Shown here: positions 53,359 to 62,098 of the stretch, piece after piece
Layout: each line of letters begins with the position of its first letter
Numbering within the stretch: the stretch's first letter is position 1
NCBI RefSeq assembly: GCF_030163795.1
Contig: NZ_JASJOF010000012.1
Coordinates: 1-64,000, forward strand
Source of the DNA: Roseicyclus marinus
GTDB lineage: Bacteria > Pseudomonadota > Alphaproteobacteria > Rhodobacterales > Rhodobacteraceae
DNA: 64,000 nucleotides
Reading direction: 5' to 3'
Notes under the pieces: model-generated
Databases searched by the model: none
What the model was told of the DNA's origin: nothing
The model's input: only the letters and a program-made list of their open reading frames with translations
Position numbers and translations under genes: made by a program

Positions 53359-53378
53359 AACACCTACCTAAATATTCT

Positions 53379-53924
53379 TCACCCCATGGAGTCATAGACT
53401 GACTTCAGATCTTTTGCGCACGAAAAGAGCATTTCCGGAACCATGACATTGACCCTGGGAGCTTGCGGATATCGATATTCCATGCCTCTATGAATTTCAC
53501 TAAAAGCGATGATCAAATCTGCATTCGGAACCGAAACACCAATGTTCCTTGTAGCCTCCACGGACTTTTCAAGATCGCGTCCTATTCCTTTGAGGTCGGC
53601 CTTCGTTTTTCCATTCTTGATCAACATCGCCTTTAGATAGAGCTCGATTGCGTGTCCTGTAAGAAAATAAAGGCTTCCTGATGGTCCAAATGTCGGGTGG
53701 TCGGACTGTGTAGCATCAATGGCATTCACCTGAAGAAACGGACCTCCAGTGTCTGTGACGGACGACACATTGAACGCGTTAATCCCGAAATTATGGAAAA
53801 TCATATCCGCTTCTTGCATGTAGGTATCTGCTACCATCGCAAAAGCTGTTGGATCGAGGTCGCTTTGTTCCAACATCCACTCTTCAATCGGGTGTTGTCG
53901 CGGTTTGAGATGATCTAAGTTCAA
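53379..53924 (-). CDS. HEPN-like protein
   Basis: 181 aa. The helix SLYFLTGHAIELYLKAMLIK (about 102-121) and following KTKADLKGIGRDLEKSVEAT look like the core of HEPN/MNT-associated proteins, though the RNase R-x(4-6)-H motif is not evident. The remaining helices fit a four-helix bundle. The start overlaps the 3' end of the protease gene by 41 bases, so both are co-expressed. Could be a toxin-like or scaffold protein; uncertain. Confidence 0.5.
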   Translation of the reverse strand: MNLDHLKPRQHPIEEWMLEQSDLDPTAFAMVADTYMQEADMIFHNFGINAFNVSSVTDTGGPFLQVNAIDATQSDHPTFGPSGSLYFLTGHAIELYLKAMLIKNGKTKADLKGIGRDLEKSVEATRNIGVSVPNADLIIAFSEIHRGMEYRYPQAPRVNVMVPEMLFSCAKDLKSVYDSMG

Positions 53925-54936
53925 TCAGACGAGTATCCTTGCCGAGAAAATACCATTCTGGGATGTTCAGTCGAAGAACCCGGACAGCAGTTTGGAATGA
54001 AGGCTGGTCACCAATCTCATTATTCCAGATGATTGCTGGGAATCTGCCGGTGTAATCACGTTCTCCAGTGAAGGCACAGGACGCATTCTGCCACGGCATG
54101 CCCCAATCATGCGTCATTGAAACCACATGCCAGTCTGTGCCTTGGAGCTCCATGGTTTCGACGGGCAACAAGCGCGAAAAATCGGACTCTTCCAACTCAA
54201 AAAGCGGATAATAGGACGCCACTGGGTCGGAAAAATAGGTGCGGTAGACATCGAAAGCGATCTCACATGCATTCTGGAAATCGTGAACGTCCGGATTGTC
54301 CGTGAAGCTGTATGCCGCAAGATAAACTCCGGCATGAGCAAGTTCTCCGACAGTCTCGATATGTCGTGTCTGAGGTCGCTCATCTAAGAAAAAATCGATG
54401 ATGAATTTATCAGAGATATTCAGCGCGAGGCGTTCGGACAGAAGGGTCCTCATGATGACAACCGAGGTGCGCGCCGCCTCGGCAACATGCTCCTGCGTGT
54501 AGCTGCCTTCCGGGAGCGTCAGATAGGGAGCGTGAAAACCGAGGGACCCTCCTGGCTCCAGCTCCCTTGATGCGTACCGAAAGTCGCCCCAGACGCTCCC
54601 CCCAAGAAACGCGAGCGCACAGGATGAATAGCACTGATCCGCCGCGCGGATGTATGTGCCAATACCCTCGGACATGAAGAGCCGGCTCAGTTCGAGACCA
54701 CCCATGAAGGCGCCACCGGGACTGTTCATGCAGACCACAGGACGGCCGTCTATGGCGCTGAGTGCCAGCCTCACACGTTCCGCATCTCCCTGACTGATCT
54801 CCCCAGAGAGGACGAGATCACATCTGGGGTCGAAGGAAGACTGAATTTGCAACGCTGATGCTGGGCGGCTTTGTGGAGCGAGAACAAGTAAGCTCAAGCA
54901 GAACAGCGCAGTGATGGATTGGGATTGGCGATTCAT
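53884..54936 (-). CDS. secreted ClpP-like serine protease domain protein
   Basis: 350 aa with a signal peptide (about 1-28, ALFCLSLLVLAPQS core). ClpP/crotonase-like fold: LVLSGEISQGDAERVRLAL, CMNSPGGAFMGGLELSRLF, DQCYSSCALAFLGG (Ser nucleophile in SS-CA) and GGSLGFHAPY (catalytic His). This is the periplasmic COG3904-type family. The C-terminal third (TDWHVVSMTHDWGMPWQNAS) is specific. Would cleave or bind envelope peptides. First gene of a leftward unit with the HEPN-like and small secreted protein genes. Confidence 0.75.
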   Translation of the reverse strand: MNRQSQSITALFCLSLLVLAPQSRPASALQIQSSFDPRCDLVLSGEISQGDAERVRLALSAIDGRPVVCMNSPGGAFMGGLELSRLFMSEGIGTYIRAADQCYSSCALAFLGGSVWGDFRYASRELEPGGSLGFHAPYLTLPEGSYTQEHVAEAARTSVVIMRTLLSERLALNISDKFIIDFFLDERPQTRHIETVGELAHAGVYLAAYSFTDNPDVHDFQNACEIAFDVYRTYFSDPVASYYPLFELEESDFSRLLPVETMELQGTDWHVVSMTHDWGMPWQNASCAFTGERDYTGRFPAIIWNNEIGDQPSFQTAVRVLRLNIPEWYFLGKDTRLIELRSSQTATTPD

Positions 54937-55122
54937 GCTTTCACTCCAGTTCGCACCCCCACATGCCCTTCAATTTCACATTGTGAAAATGTCTTTCTTT
55001 GGCGCATCATGACGCAAGCGAAGCAGAAGGCACAAGAGATTGTGGGGGATTTCAGAACACACTGCCCTCACTGTGTTCAATGAATAGCAAACGGCCCGTG
55101 AGGATCCAGAAAGGCTGCAATA

Positions 55123-55587
55123 ATGGCGCTGTGTAAATCCTGCGGGAAATCTCTGACCCTGCTCAACAAGGCAACGCAGGATCTGTGCAACACCTGTGTC
55201 AGCTCAGGTCACACAAAAGCAAACAGCGCCGCGCCGAGGAAGGCCGAGGTCGACGCGATCATGCTGACGACCGAAACCCAACTCGATGGTATAAGGGTCA
55301 CACGTCGCATCGAGATCGTGACAGCCGAGTGCGCCTTCGGGATGAACATCTTCAAGGATCTGTTCGCAGGCGTTCGTGACATCGTGGGCGGTCGCTCAGA
55401 GGCCGTGCAGCAAACGCTGAGAGACGCCCGACGAACGGCGCTCTACGAGTTGAAGAAAGAAGCCCATGCTGTTGGCGCCAACGCGGTGATCGGCGTGGAT
55501 CTTGACTACGTCGAACTCAGTGCAGCGGGGAGCATGGTTCTTCTGGTGGCCTCTGGGACAGCGGTCATCGTGGAAGAGAAACTGTGA
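55123..55587 (+). CDS. YbjQ/UPF0145-like protein with zinc ribbon
   Basis: 154 aa. N-terminal [20 protein letters not shown] continuing to TC is a CxxC/CxxC ribbon. Residues about 45-154 match the YbjQ (UPF0145, heavy-metal-binding) family: [57 protein letters not shown]. YbjQ proteins form decamers; physiological role unclear. The stop overlaps the GTG of the next gene (GTGA), so co-translated. Confidence 0.8.
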   Translation: MALCKSCGKSLTLLNKATQDLCNTCVSSGHTKANSAAPRKAEVDAIMLTTETQLDGIRVTRRIEIVTAECAFGMNIFKDLFAGVRDIVGGRSEAVQQTLRDARRTALYELKKEAHAVGANAVIGVDLDYVELSAAGSMVLLVASGTAVIVEEKL

Positions 55588-56354
55588 ACAGGCCGACGGG
55601 GCTTATCCCTGAAAATTTGCTATCTCTGCATCTAGCGGAAGAAGGTCTGCGCGGCAAAGCCCTCGACCTGATCGCCCGCGACAATCGTCTACAGCTTCAT
55701 CTGGAAATTGTAGAAGCTGCAATGGATCTCGCAGATACGTTTCGACAGTTCGATACAATGGACGAGGATATCAAGGTAGCTCAGGTGCTGGGGATGCGGA
55801 TGTTCAATGCCCTGGGGGCAAGCCTTAAACTGACCCTGTCTGGATACCATCAGAACAGCGCTCTTATTCTACGCGATGTTCTCGAGACAGTATTCCTGCT
55901 TGATCTGTTCTCCGGTGATCGTTCTCAAATATCGACATGGCGTTATGCTGACAAGAAAACACGCCTGAAAGAATTCTCGCCGGTCAAGGTTCGAACCAAG
56001 CTCGATGAACGTGATGGCTGCACGTCGAAAAAACGTGCAGAAATCTATGAGCTTTTTTCAGAGTTAGCCGGTCATCCGAACATGAAATCAGCTTGGATGA
56101 TGCGGCCAAACAAAAACGGTGATGCTGTCATTGGGCCCTTCATGGAAGCAACTGCGCTTGACGCAGTTCTGTCTGAAATGGGGCGTCTCGCGGTCCAAGC
56201 TGGCCAACATATCAACGCTTTTGTTCCTGCTGACTGGCAATATAGTGAGGCTTCTCGTTCGGCATTCTCGCAAGCTAAGCGACGGTGGGTATCAACCTTT
56301 TACCCAGCAGCAAAATCAGATCAGCCAACTACTTCAGATCCAAGCAAAGCCTGA
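55584..56354 (+). CDS. hypothetical helical protein
   Basis: 256 aa from a GTG start coupled to the YbjQ-like gene. Nearly all helical: [60 protein letters not shown]. The layout resembles DUF5677/AbiV-like HEPN proteins, but no motif is decisive. C-terminal tail Ser/Pro-rich. Function unknown. Confidence 0.55.
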   Translation: MNRPTGLIPENLLSLHLAEEGLRGKALDLIARDNRLQLHLEIVEAAMDLADTFRQFDTMDEDIKVAQVLGMRMFNALGASLKLTLSGYHQNSALILRDVLETVFLLDLFSGDRSQISTWRYADKKTRLKEFSPVKVRTKLDERDGCTSKKRAEIYELFSELAGHPNMKSAWMMRPNKNGDAVIGPFMEATALDAVLSEMGRLAVQAGQHINAFVPADWQYSEASRSAFSQAKRRWVSTFYPAAKSDQPTTSDPSKA

Positions 56355-56648
56355 TAAGTTCGACGACGAAAACTCCAAATGCAGAGAACGTGGCAAGCGT
56401 GGCAAGGGAAAGCTCATTGCCGGGGCCGACAGCGCATTGTCGGGAGAAAGTCTCTATACAATCATCCGATCCCAGATTGGCGCTATCATCCAGCTCGAAC
56501 GGAGAGAGGGAAAAAGACGGGTCGTGGAAATCGCTTTTCCATCCCGCGAAATTGCACGTGAAAGAAATAACCCGGGAATTTGATAAATTGTTTCCTGTTG
56601 CGCCTCATTGAGTTCATAATCCATAGTGAAGCAGCAAAAGGTGGGAAC

Positions 56649-57614
56649 ATGAGGAATCCATCCCGGCACAATATGGAGCCTTTCCGGAGGTGGGAGGATA
56701 GGGATTCGATCCCCATCGCCCATCGCATGGCATTCAGCTCCTTCAGTCGTTCTGTTGACGATATCTGGGGTCGCCACATCAAGCGGCCTTACTGGATCGT
56801 ATTGATGCCTGGCTATACGCCACCTGCTTCTCTCGACAAGCAAGATAAAGATGCAATGTGGCTGCCCACCAGCCCCAAGGATCCACGCGTGGTTTGGGAT
56901 GGTTTCTGCGCCACAGCACTCTTCGAGCTGATCCGCGAAAGCCTCGATCCCGCGGGGACCTCACCTTACATCAAGGTTGTAAACGCCGAGACGAAAAAGA
57001 TCGTTGAGGATCTCCGCGATCCTGAGATCATGGCAATGCGCCCGATCCGTGCAAAGGGTCTCGGGCCGCGGGGTGTCTACAACCACCTTGTCGAGGTTCT
57101 GTACTGGGCAGAAATGCTTCCGTCTGGCGATCGAACCAGGACGATCATCCAAGACATCCTTGGAGATCGAAAAGACGCGACCGCGACTGAGGATGGATAC
57201 ACCCGCAGCAGGGCGTTCATGGATGAGAAGCGCCAGGATCACGATCCCTGGGAATACCAGGAAGATGTTCTCAGAAGGGCGGAGGCCGACGAGATCAAGT
57301 TGCGCCCTCTGTGCATGTTCGGACCCGCGATCGGCGCTGATCGTGACAGGCTGATCAGAGACAAGGATGTCCCTCTCCTTGCTCTGGCGGACAAGTACAC
57401 GCTGTCTCATGATCCTCTCAAGATCGAGGATTTCCGAGCGACCGGAAGGCCAGAATCGTACTACCGGGCTGCGGCGGAGAAGGGTAGGCGTCGCCGTGAG
57501 GAGGAGCGTAAGATCGCTGCCGCGACGCTGCGCCAAGTCGAAGATATAGACGACCGTGAGCGTCATGGATCGGGATCGTCCGGTCCCGTGTCGAAAGACA
57601 AGAACCCCTTCTAA
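56649..57614 (+). CDS. hypothetical protein
   Basis: 321 aa from the ATG at 56649 (ggtggg upstream); the open frame begins at 56580. Features: RRWEDRDSIPIAHRMAFSSF, IWGRHIKRPYWIVLMPGYTP, GPRGVYNHLVEVLYWAEMLP, and a charged basic C-terminus (KGRRRREEERKIAAATLRQV). No catalytic motif. Single-gene unit with its own strong terminator. Function unknown. Confidence 0.6.
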   Translation: MRNPSRHNMEPFRRWEDRDSIPIAHRMAFSSFSRSVDDIWGRHIKRPYWIVLMPGYTPPASLDKQDKDAMWLPTSPKDPRVVWDGFCATALFELIRESLDPAGTSPYIKVVNAETKKIVEDLRDPEIMAMRPIRAKGLGPRGVYNHLVEVLYWAEMLPSGDRTRTIIQDILGDRKDATATEDGYTRSRAFMDEKRQDHDPWEYQEDVLRRAEADEIKLRPLCMFGPAIGADRDRLIRDKDVPLLALADKYTLSHDPLKIEDFRATGRPESYYRAAAEKGRRRREEERKIAAATLRQVEDIDDRERHGSGSSGPVSKDKNPF

Positions 57615-57617
57615 GAG

Positions 57618-57647
57618 AAGGCCCCGAAGACACCTTCGGGGCCTTTT
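57618..57647 (+). terminator. intrinsic terminator
   Basis: aaggccccgaag / cttcggggcctt, a 12-bp perfect stem with a four-base loop, followed by tt and c. Three bases downstream of the preceding stop; may work on both strands. Confidence 0.85.
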
Positions 57648-57667
57648 CGTTCAGGAATGCCGCCTGA

Positions 57668-57967
57668 TCAGATGGCCCTATGCGGGAATCCGACTTGGTC
57701 GGAGAATGACGGATCTGAAAGAGCAGACCGTAGCGCTGAAATGATGGCATCAATATGGGATACGGCCGCCGTATCGCCCTGCATCAGAAGAAGGGATGCT
57801 GTGCTGCTGCCCTGCATCATGTCGAGAGCGTTCTGAAGGCTTTCCTGAATCCTCTCGGGACCGCCGGTGCGGCTTGCAACGCGATCGAGAGAGATCTTGG
57901 TGAGCCACAGGGCGGAAACTCCTTTGACCCGCTCGCTCTTCGCTCGGGGGAGGGTCACATGGGTCAA
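57668..57967 (-). CDS. hypothetical protein with start inside an IS21 tip
   Basis: 99 aa from a TTG at 57967: VKGVSALWLTKISLDRVASR, IQESLQNALDMMQGSSTASL and AAVSHIDAIISALRSALSDP, amphipathic helices. The start codon falls in the IS21-type end repeat, so the true 5' end may have been lost. Existence as a working gene is doubtful. Confidence 0.3.
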   Translation of the reverse strand: MTHVTLPRAKSERVKGVSALWLTKISLDRVASRTGGPERIQESLQNALDMMQGSSTASLLLMQGDTAAVSHIDAIISALRSALSDPSFSDQVGFPHRAI

Positions 57968-58020
57968 ATCTCAGTGGAAATTACGCGCCCAAACGGGTCA
58001 CTTCTCAGTGGAAATCAACA
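57961..58020. repeat. IS21-family terminal repeats (element tip)
   Basis: Two direct repeats gggtcaaatctcagtggaaa (57961) and gggtcacttctcagtggaaa (57995), 34 bp apart, ending in atcaaca at 58020. On the minus strand this begins tgttgatttccactgagaag, the multi-repeat tip of IS21-type elements. No istA or istB remains to the left. Confidence 0.65.
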
Positions 58021-58170
58021 CTCATACCATCTCAGCGAGATCCGCTTTTTTATCTGAAGCTCATGCGCTCCCCAAAACAGTCTGCCAGTTGCATCTTCGA
58101 TGCCAAGATTGCCTATCTCGTCAATCGTGATGGCTCGAACCCCCTCAGGGAAGCTGGTTTGATCAGTCAT
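58015..58170 (-). pseudogene. hypothetical gene truncated by IS21 insertion
   Basis: From the ATG at 58170 (ggagc site): MTDQTSFPEGVRAITIDEIG, NLGIEDATGRLFWGAHELQI, then KKRISLRWYEC. The last Cys codon and TGA come from the IS21 tip tgttga, so the natural C-terminus was cut off. A small regulatory or structural protein; no family seen. Located just upstream of the secreted protein gene on the opposite side (58206). Confidence 0.6.
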
Positions 58171-58205
58171 ATCTGTGCTCCGCTTCAGAACCGCCTCTAA
58201 GCGCT

Positions 58206-58700
58206 TCAACCTTCGTTCGCGCTTTCGCGCAGGAGATCCAGAAGCTGGCTCTCTCGGTCCTGAATTTCCCTATGAAGCTCGAAGATCAACCCAATCTCTC
58301 GACTGCCCCACCCCTGTGCATCATCGATCGTCCCTCCTGTATCGGCACAGCCATCTCGAATTCCCGCTCTCACCTGATTGGCGAAGAACGGCTGTGAGAG
58401 ACTTTCCGCATTAGGTTGAGCGAGAAAGGCCAAGCGAATGACCTCGCGTGCCAACGCGGCCGTGGCCTCAACATCCTCATCGTCGTGCTCGCGGCAGGCA
58501 AGGTCTTGCCCGGCGGCGCGGGAAACACTCATGGCAGAAGTTCTGATATCGTCGATACCCGCCCATGTTGCCGCCATGCGCGCATCCAAAATGCTCCGGA
58601 GATCAACGATCGAAGACGCCATATCAGCGACAGGATCTGCTTTGCCAGCATGCGCGAACATGGAGATCGAGGCAGCCAAGAGTGTGACATAGTTCTTCAA
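58206..58700 (-). CDS. secreted hypothetical protein
   Basis: 164 aa from a TTG at 58700 (LKNYVTLLAASISMFAHAGK), chosen because it gives a signal peptide and follows an agagg site; the frame is open to 58781. Mature part mostly helical: VADMASSIVDLRSILDARMA, DDEDVEATAALAREVIRLAF; Cys pair possible (LACREHD, DGCADTG). No family recognised. Periplasmic location inferred. Confidence 0.55.
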   Translation of the reverse strand: MKNYVTLLAASISMFAHAGKADPVADMASSIVDLRSILDARMAATWAGIDDIRTSAMSVSRAAGQDLACREHDDEDVEATAALAREVIRLAFLAQPNAESLSQPFFANQVRAGIRDGCADTGGTIDDAQGWGSREIGLIFELHREIQDRESQLLDLLRESANEG

Positions 58701-58761
58701 ACGGCATCCTCTTTCAGACGGTTTCAGCGATTGTGAGGGTCGCTTCTCCCGAAGGGGACCA

Positions 58762-59022
58762 TTGCACGACTTTTCCGTCAATGTTTACCTGCCAGGGGGC
58801 GGTGAAAGGGCCATATTCTCCATGCCATCACGCAAGACGACCCTCGACGATCTTCAAGGCGAACAGCGGAGTTTCATCGGGCCGCCGGCGCCGCCGCTGA
58901 TCCCAAAGATGACATCGGCCTCCGAGCGAGAGGCGGTATATAGGATGATGCTTGAGAACCTAGCGGCGCGGATTGCAGCAGAGACGGAAGCCTTCAAGTC
59001 TTGCCAGAAAACAGATGAGTGA
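58762..59022 (+). CDS. small hypothetical protein
   Basis: 86 aa from TTG 58762, or 66 aa from ATG 58822. RKTTLDDLQGEQRSFIGPPA, then helix REAVYRMMLENLAARIAAET. Reasonable composition but weak start signals. Divergent from the secreted protein gene. Confidence 0.4.
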   Translation: MHDFSVNVYLPGGGERAIFSMPSRKTTLDDLQGEQRSFIGPPAPPLIPKMTSASEREAVYRMMLENLAARIAAETEAFKSCQKTDE

Positions 59023-59078
59023 TCTGCATGATGGATTATTTTCTCTTTTTTCCTAGGGTTATGCTTTAGGCTGGTCAA

Positions 59079-60065
59079 ATGCAGCTACGGGACCTGATTT
59101 GGATGAGTAATTTCACAGACACCGCGAACTGGAAACGAAAAGACGCCACAACGCTCGTTTACTCCTACGACCGAAAAGGTGAGAGGCACGAAGGCTCGTG
59201 CGAGATGGAGCCGCAGACCGTGGCCATGCAACTCCAGCGCCTTTCCGTGCTAAATGAAATCTCGTGGCGCATAAAGGATGAGAAAGATCCGGAAAGAGAA
59301 GCGGACTTTTTCTCTCGCGAATACATCACCGCTCTCGGAATTCTGGATGACTGTCGCCTTCACGCGATTACGTTGGACGACAAACCAAACGAGACATCGT
59401 CGCGGATCAACGTGACGATCCATCCGGTCCCTCTAGAGAAGTTGCAGGCCACGAGCGTTATCGACAGTTGGTCGCTATTCAGAGAAAAGGAAAAACCTGC
59501 CGAGGGTTGGCTGAGAAACGAGATCGGACGCATCAGGTATCACAGTGCAGGCGAATACCATGATGGTTCGATGTTTTCAGCCAGCGTGCTCATTTCACAA
59601 GAAAAGTTCGATGCGCTCGCGTTGGCGGTCAAGCAAGGCAACATCCGATCGGCGCGCCTCAGCCTCCTCGCAGATCTCTACCACTTTGGGTACGAAAGCA
59701 TGGGCGCTGGAATTCGCGGGCACTATTACAACTATGCCATCTTATGCGAGGACGACGGTGCAAGCGCATTGTCGGGAAGTCCTAAGGGTAGTGACGGTAC
59801 GACCAAAGCCCGTTTACAGGAGTTGATCGTCGAGTGGTCGCCCAAACTGGACGCCAAGATGGCTGGCCTTCGCGATGAACCTGACGAAGGCGACCACCTT
59901 GAGCCTGACATGGTGCAGGTTGAGCGGGACTTGGATACGGTTGTCGCTAGGCTTTCAAAAGATGTTCGAGCAATCCGAGGCCGAGTCGACTTATTCTATC
60001 AGGCTGTGATCTTGGGGGTCATCTTGCTGGTATTGGGTCAAGTTCTCGATTGGTTCACAGGTTGA
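59079..60065 (+). CDS. C-terminally membrane-anchored hypothetical protein
   Basis: 328 aa; ATG 59079 or 59103. The soluble part shows mixed alpha/beta text (WSLFREKEKPAEGWLRNEIG, LLADLYHFGYESMGAGIRGH). Residues 280-300 are charged, and 305-326 (LFYQAVILGVILLVLGQVLD) form one transmembrane helix at the very end, giving a tail anchor. No known family. Convergent with the Lrp-type regulator gene. Confidence 0.6.
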   Translation: MQLRDLIWMSNFTDTANWKRKDATTLVYSYDRKGERHEGSCEMEPQTVAMQLQRLSVLNEISWRIKDEKDPEREADFFSREYITALGILDDCRLHAITLDDKPNETSSRINVTIHPVPLEKLQATSVIDSWSLFREKEKPAEGWLRNEIGRIRYHSAGEYHDGSMFSASVLISQEKFDALALAVKQGNIRSARLSLLADLYHFGYESMGAGIRGHYYNYAILCEDDGASALSGSPKGSDGTTKARLQELIVEWSPKLDAKMAGLRDEPDEGDHLEPDMVQVERDLDTVVARLSKDVRAIRGRVDLFYQAVILGVILLVLGQVLDWFTG

Positions 60066-60080
60066 GACGGGGCTGGTGCA

Positions 60081-60545
60081 TCAGGCCGGAATGTCACGAC
60101 CGTTCGCGATGGCCTCCATAGCGATGTATGAGGTGACAGTCTCAAGTTCATTGTCGCCGATGAGCTTCTGATAGACTCGGTCAAAATCGTTCATATCGCG
60201 AGCAACGATCTTGATCATGTAGTCGTAGTCTCCCGCGATCCGATAGAAATCGACGACATTCTCAATAGCGAGAACCGACTTTCTGAACTTTTCGAGCCAA
60301 GCCAGAGAATGGTGCCGCGTCCGGACCATGGCATAGACGGTTAGACCTTGCCCGAGGGCCTGCATATTCACCCGGATGGTTTGCCCCATGATGACGCCTT
60401 CTTCACGCAAACGGGTCAACCTTCTCCAGCAGGCGTTTTGTGAGAGTCCGACCTTCTCGGCCAAGTCGCGTTGCGAGAGCGAAGCGTCACGCTGAAGGGC
60501 TCGGATGATGGATTTGTCGAAGGTGTCGAGCGGTCTTGTGGTCAT
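60081..60545 (-). CDS. Lrp/AsnC-family transcriptional regulator
   Basis: 154 aa. HTH: SIIRALQRDASLSQRDLAEK, VGLSQNACWRRLTRLREEGV (about 12-50); RAM ligand-binding domain from about 65 (LTVYAMVRTRHHSLAWLEKF, VVDFYRIAGDYDYMIKIVAR, YQKLIGDNELETVTSYIAME). Typical length and layout. Divergent from the aminotransferase gene across 71 bp, so it most likely controls it in response to an amino acid or related metabolite. Confidence 0.92.
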   Translation of the reverse strand: MTTRPLDTFDKSIIRALQRDASLSQRDLAEKVGLSQNACWRRLTRLREEGVIMGQTIRVNMQALGQGLTVYAMVRTRHHSLAWLEKFRKSVLAIENVVDFYRIAGDYDYMIKIVARDMNDFDRVYQKLIGDNELETVTSYIAMEAIANGRDIPA

Positions 60546-60616
60546 CTGATCGCCTTACGTCCCTTTTTACGCAAAATACGGTGAAGTTTCCTTAGCGGGG
60601 CCGGTGTAGTCATTCA

Positions 60617-62098
60617 ATGACATCGTCAGAAAGGCCTCTCTCCATGTTGATCACACCGCAGGCAGATCATTTCGACCGCTTCAAGGCCGAGCTGCAAGGA
60701 CCCGATCTGATCGATCGGCTTAGGTGTGGGTTGATAGGCGAGGGCATTGATGTTCCCGGACCAAACGGGGCCAATCCCCTGATTTATGCCGACTATGTCG
60801 CATCGGGCAGAGCCTTGCAGCAAGTCGAGGATTTTGTGGTCCAGACCATCTTACCCCTCTACGCGAACAGCCATACCGAGGCCTCATATTGCGGGCAGAT
60901 GATGACCAGACTGCGGTCTCGTGCGCGGCAAATCATTCTGAAAAGCTGCGGCGGCGGTGATGACTACGCCGTCATTTTTACCGGCGCTGGCGCCACCACC
61001 GGAATCAACCGCCTGGTCAGTCTGCTCGGCGCGGCTCCGGGCCGGCCGGATAGCCCTTTGCCCGTCGTACTCATCGGGCCCTATGAACACCATTCCAACA
61101 TTTTGCCGTGGCGTGAAAGCGGCGCCGAGGTCATCGAAATACCCGAGGCGGCCTCCGGTGGCCCTGATTTTGCGGTGCTTGAAGCCGCACTGATTGCATT
61201 CCAGGGGCGGAAGATAATCGGCGCCTTTTCCGCCATGTCGAATGTGACGGGCATCGTCACCGATGTACGACAGGTGACCCAGATGCTGAAATCTTATGGC
61301 GCCCTCAGCGTATGGGATTACGCGGGTGGGGCGCCCTACTTGCCGATCGATGTCGCGGGCGACGATCAGGCGCAGATCGACGCGGTAGTGCTTTCGCCGC
61401 ACAAGTTCATTGGTGGACCAGGGGCGTCCGGCGTCCTCATCCTGCGCCGCGACGCGATCGAACGAAGCACACCGACGGCGCCCGGGGGCGGCACGGTCCG
61501 CTTTGTATCTCCTTGGGGGCATGACTACTCGGAGGATGTCATCGCGCGTGAAGAAGCGGGAACTCCGAACGTGATCGGAGACCTGCGCGCCGCGCTAGCC
61601 TTCATCGTGAAAGACGCTATTGGCCAAGACTACATGACCACACGTCTCGATGAACTGCGCTGCCGGGCCGAAACCGCCTGGGCGGGAGTGCCTGGCCTGC
61701 ATATTCTGGGCAATCGAGATGCGCCGCGTATCCCAGTCTTCTCCTTCACGCTGACCGATCCAGAGGGGCGCTTGGTTCACCAACAATTGGTTACGCGTAT
61801 GCTATCGGACCTCTATGGCGTGCAGGCGCGCGGCGGATGCGCTTGCGCGGGGCCTTATGCACATCGGCTACTAGAGATTGATCGCTCGCACTCGGACGTT
61901 CTTCGGGCGGCGATCCTAGACGGCGCCGAACTCAGAAAGCCAGGTTGGACTCGCCTTGGGTTTTCCGTCCTGATGACGGATGAGAAGGCTGATCGGATCA
62001 TTGAGGCAGTCAGTCAAATCGCGCGCAGCCCTGAGGCGCTGCGGGCGATGTATAGGGTCGACGGCGCCAACGCCAGATTCTCTGTCGAGGCAGCCTGA
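60617..62098 (+). CDS. class V aminotransferase-fold PLP enzyme (cysteine-desulfurase-like)
   Basis: 493 aa, longer than most class V enzymes. YADYVASGRALQ and SHTEASYCGQMMTRLRSRAR at the N-terminus; cofactor-binding VIFTGAGATTGINRLVSLLG; DVW-DYAGGAPY (Asp); Schiff-base Lys in VLSPHKFIGGPGASGVL; C-terminal GVQARGGCACAGPYAHRLL. Candidate reactions are cysteine desulfuration, C-S lysis or a similar PLP beta-elimination. The stop overlaps the next start (TGATG), tying it to a glutamine amidotransferase. Confidence 0.82.
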   Translation: MTSSERPLSMLITPQADHFDRFKAELQGPDLIDRLRCGLIGEGIDVPGPNGANPLIYADYVASGRALQQVEDFVVQTILPLYANSHTEASYCGQMMTRLRSRARQIILKSCGGGDDYAVIFTGAGATTGINRLVSLLGAAPGRPDSPLPVVLIGPYEHHSNILPWRESGAEVIEIPEAASGGPDFAVLEAALIAFQGRKIIGAFSAMSNVTGIVTDVRQVTQMLKSYGALSVWDYAGGAPYLPIDVAGDDQAQIDAVVLSPHKFIGGPGASGVLILRRDAIERSTPTAPGGGTVRFVSPWGHDYSEDVIAREEAGTPNVIGDLRAALAFIVKDAIGQDYMTTRLDELRCRAETAWAGVPGLHILGNRDAPRIPVFSFTLTDPEGRLVHQQLVTRMLSDLYGVQARGGCACAGPYAHRLLEIDRSHSDVLRAAILDGAELRKPGWTRLGFSVLMTDEKADRIIEAVSQIARSPEALRAMYRVDGANARFSVEAA

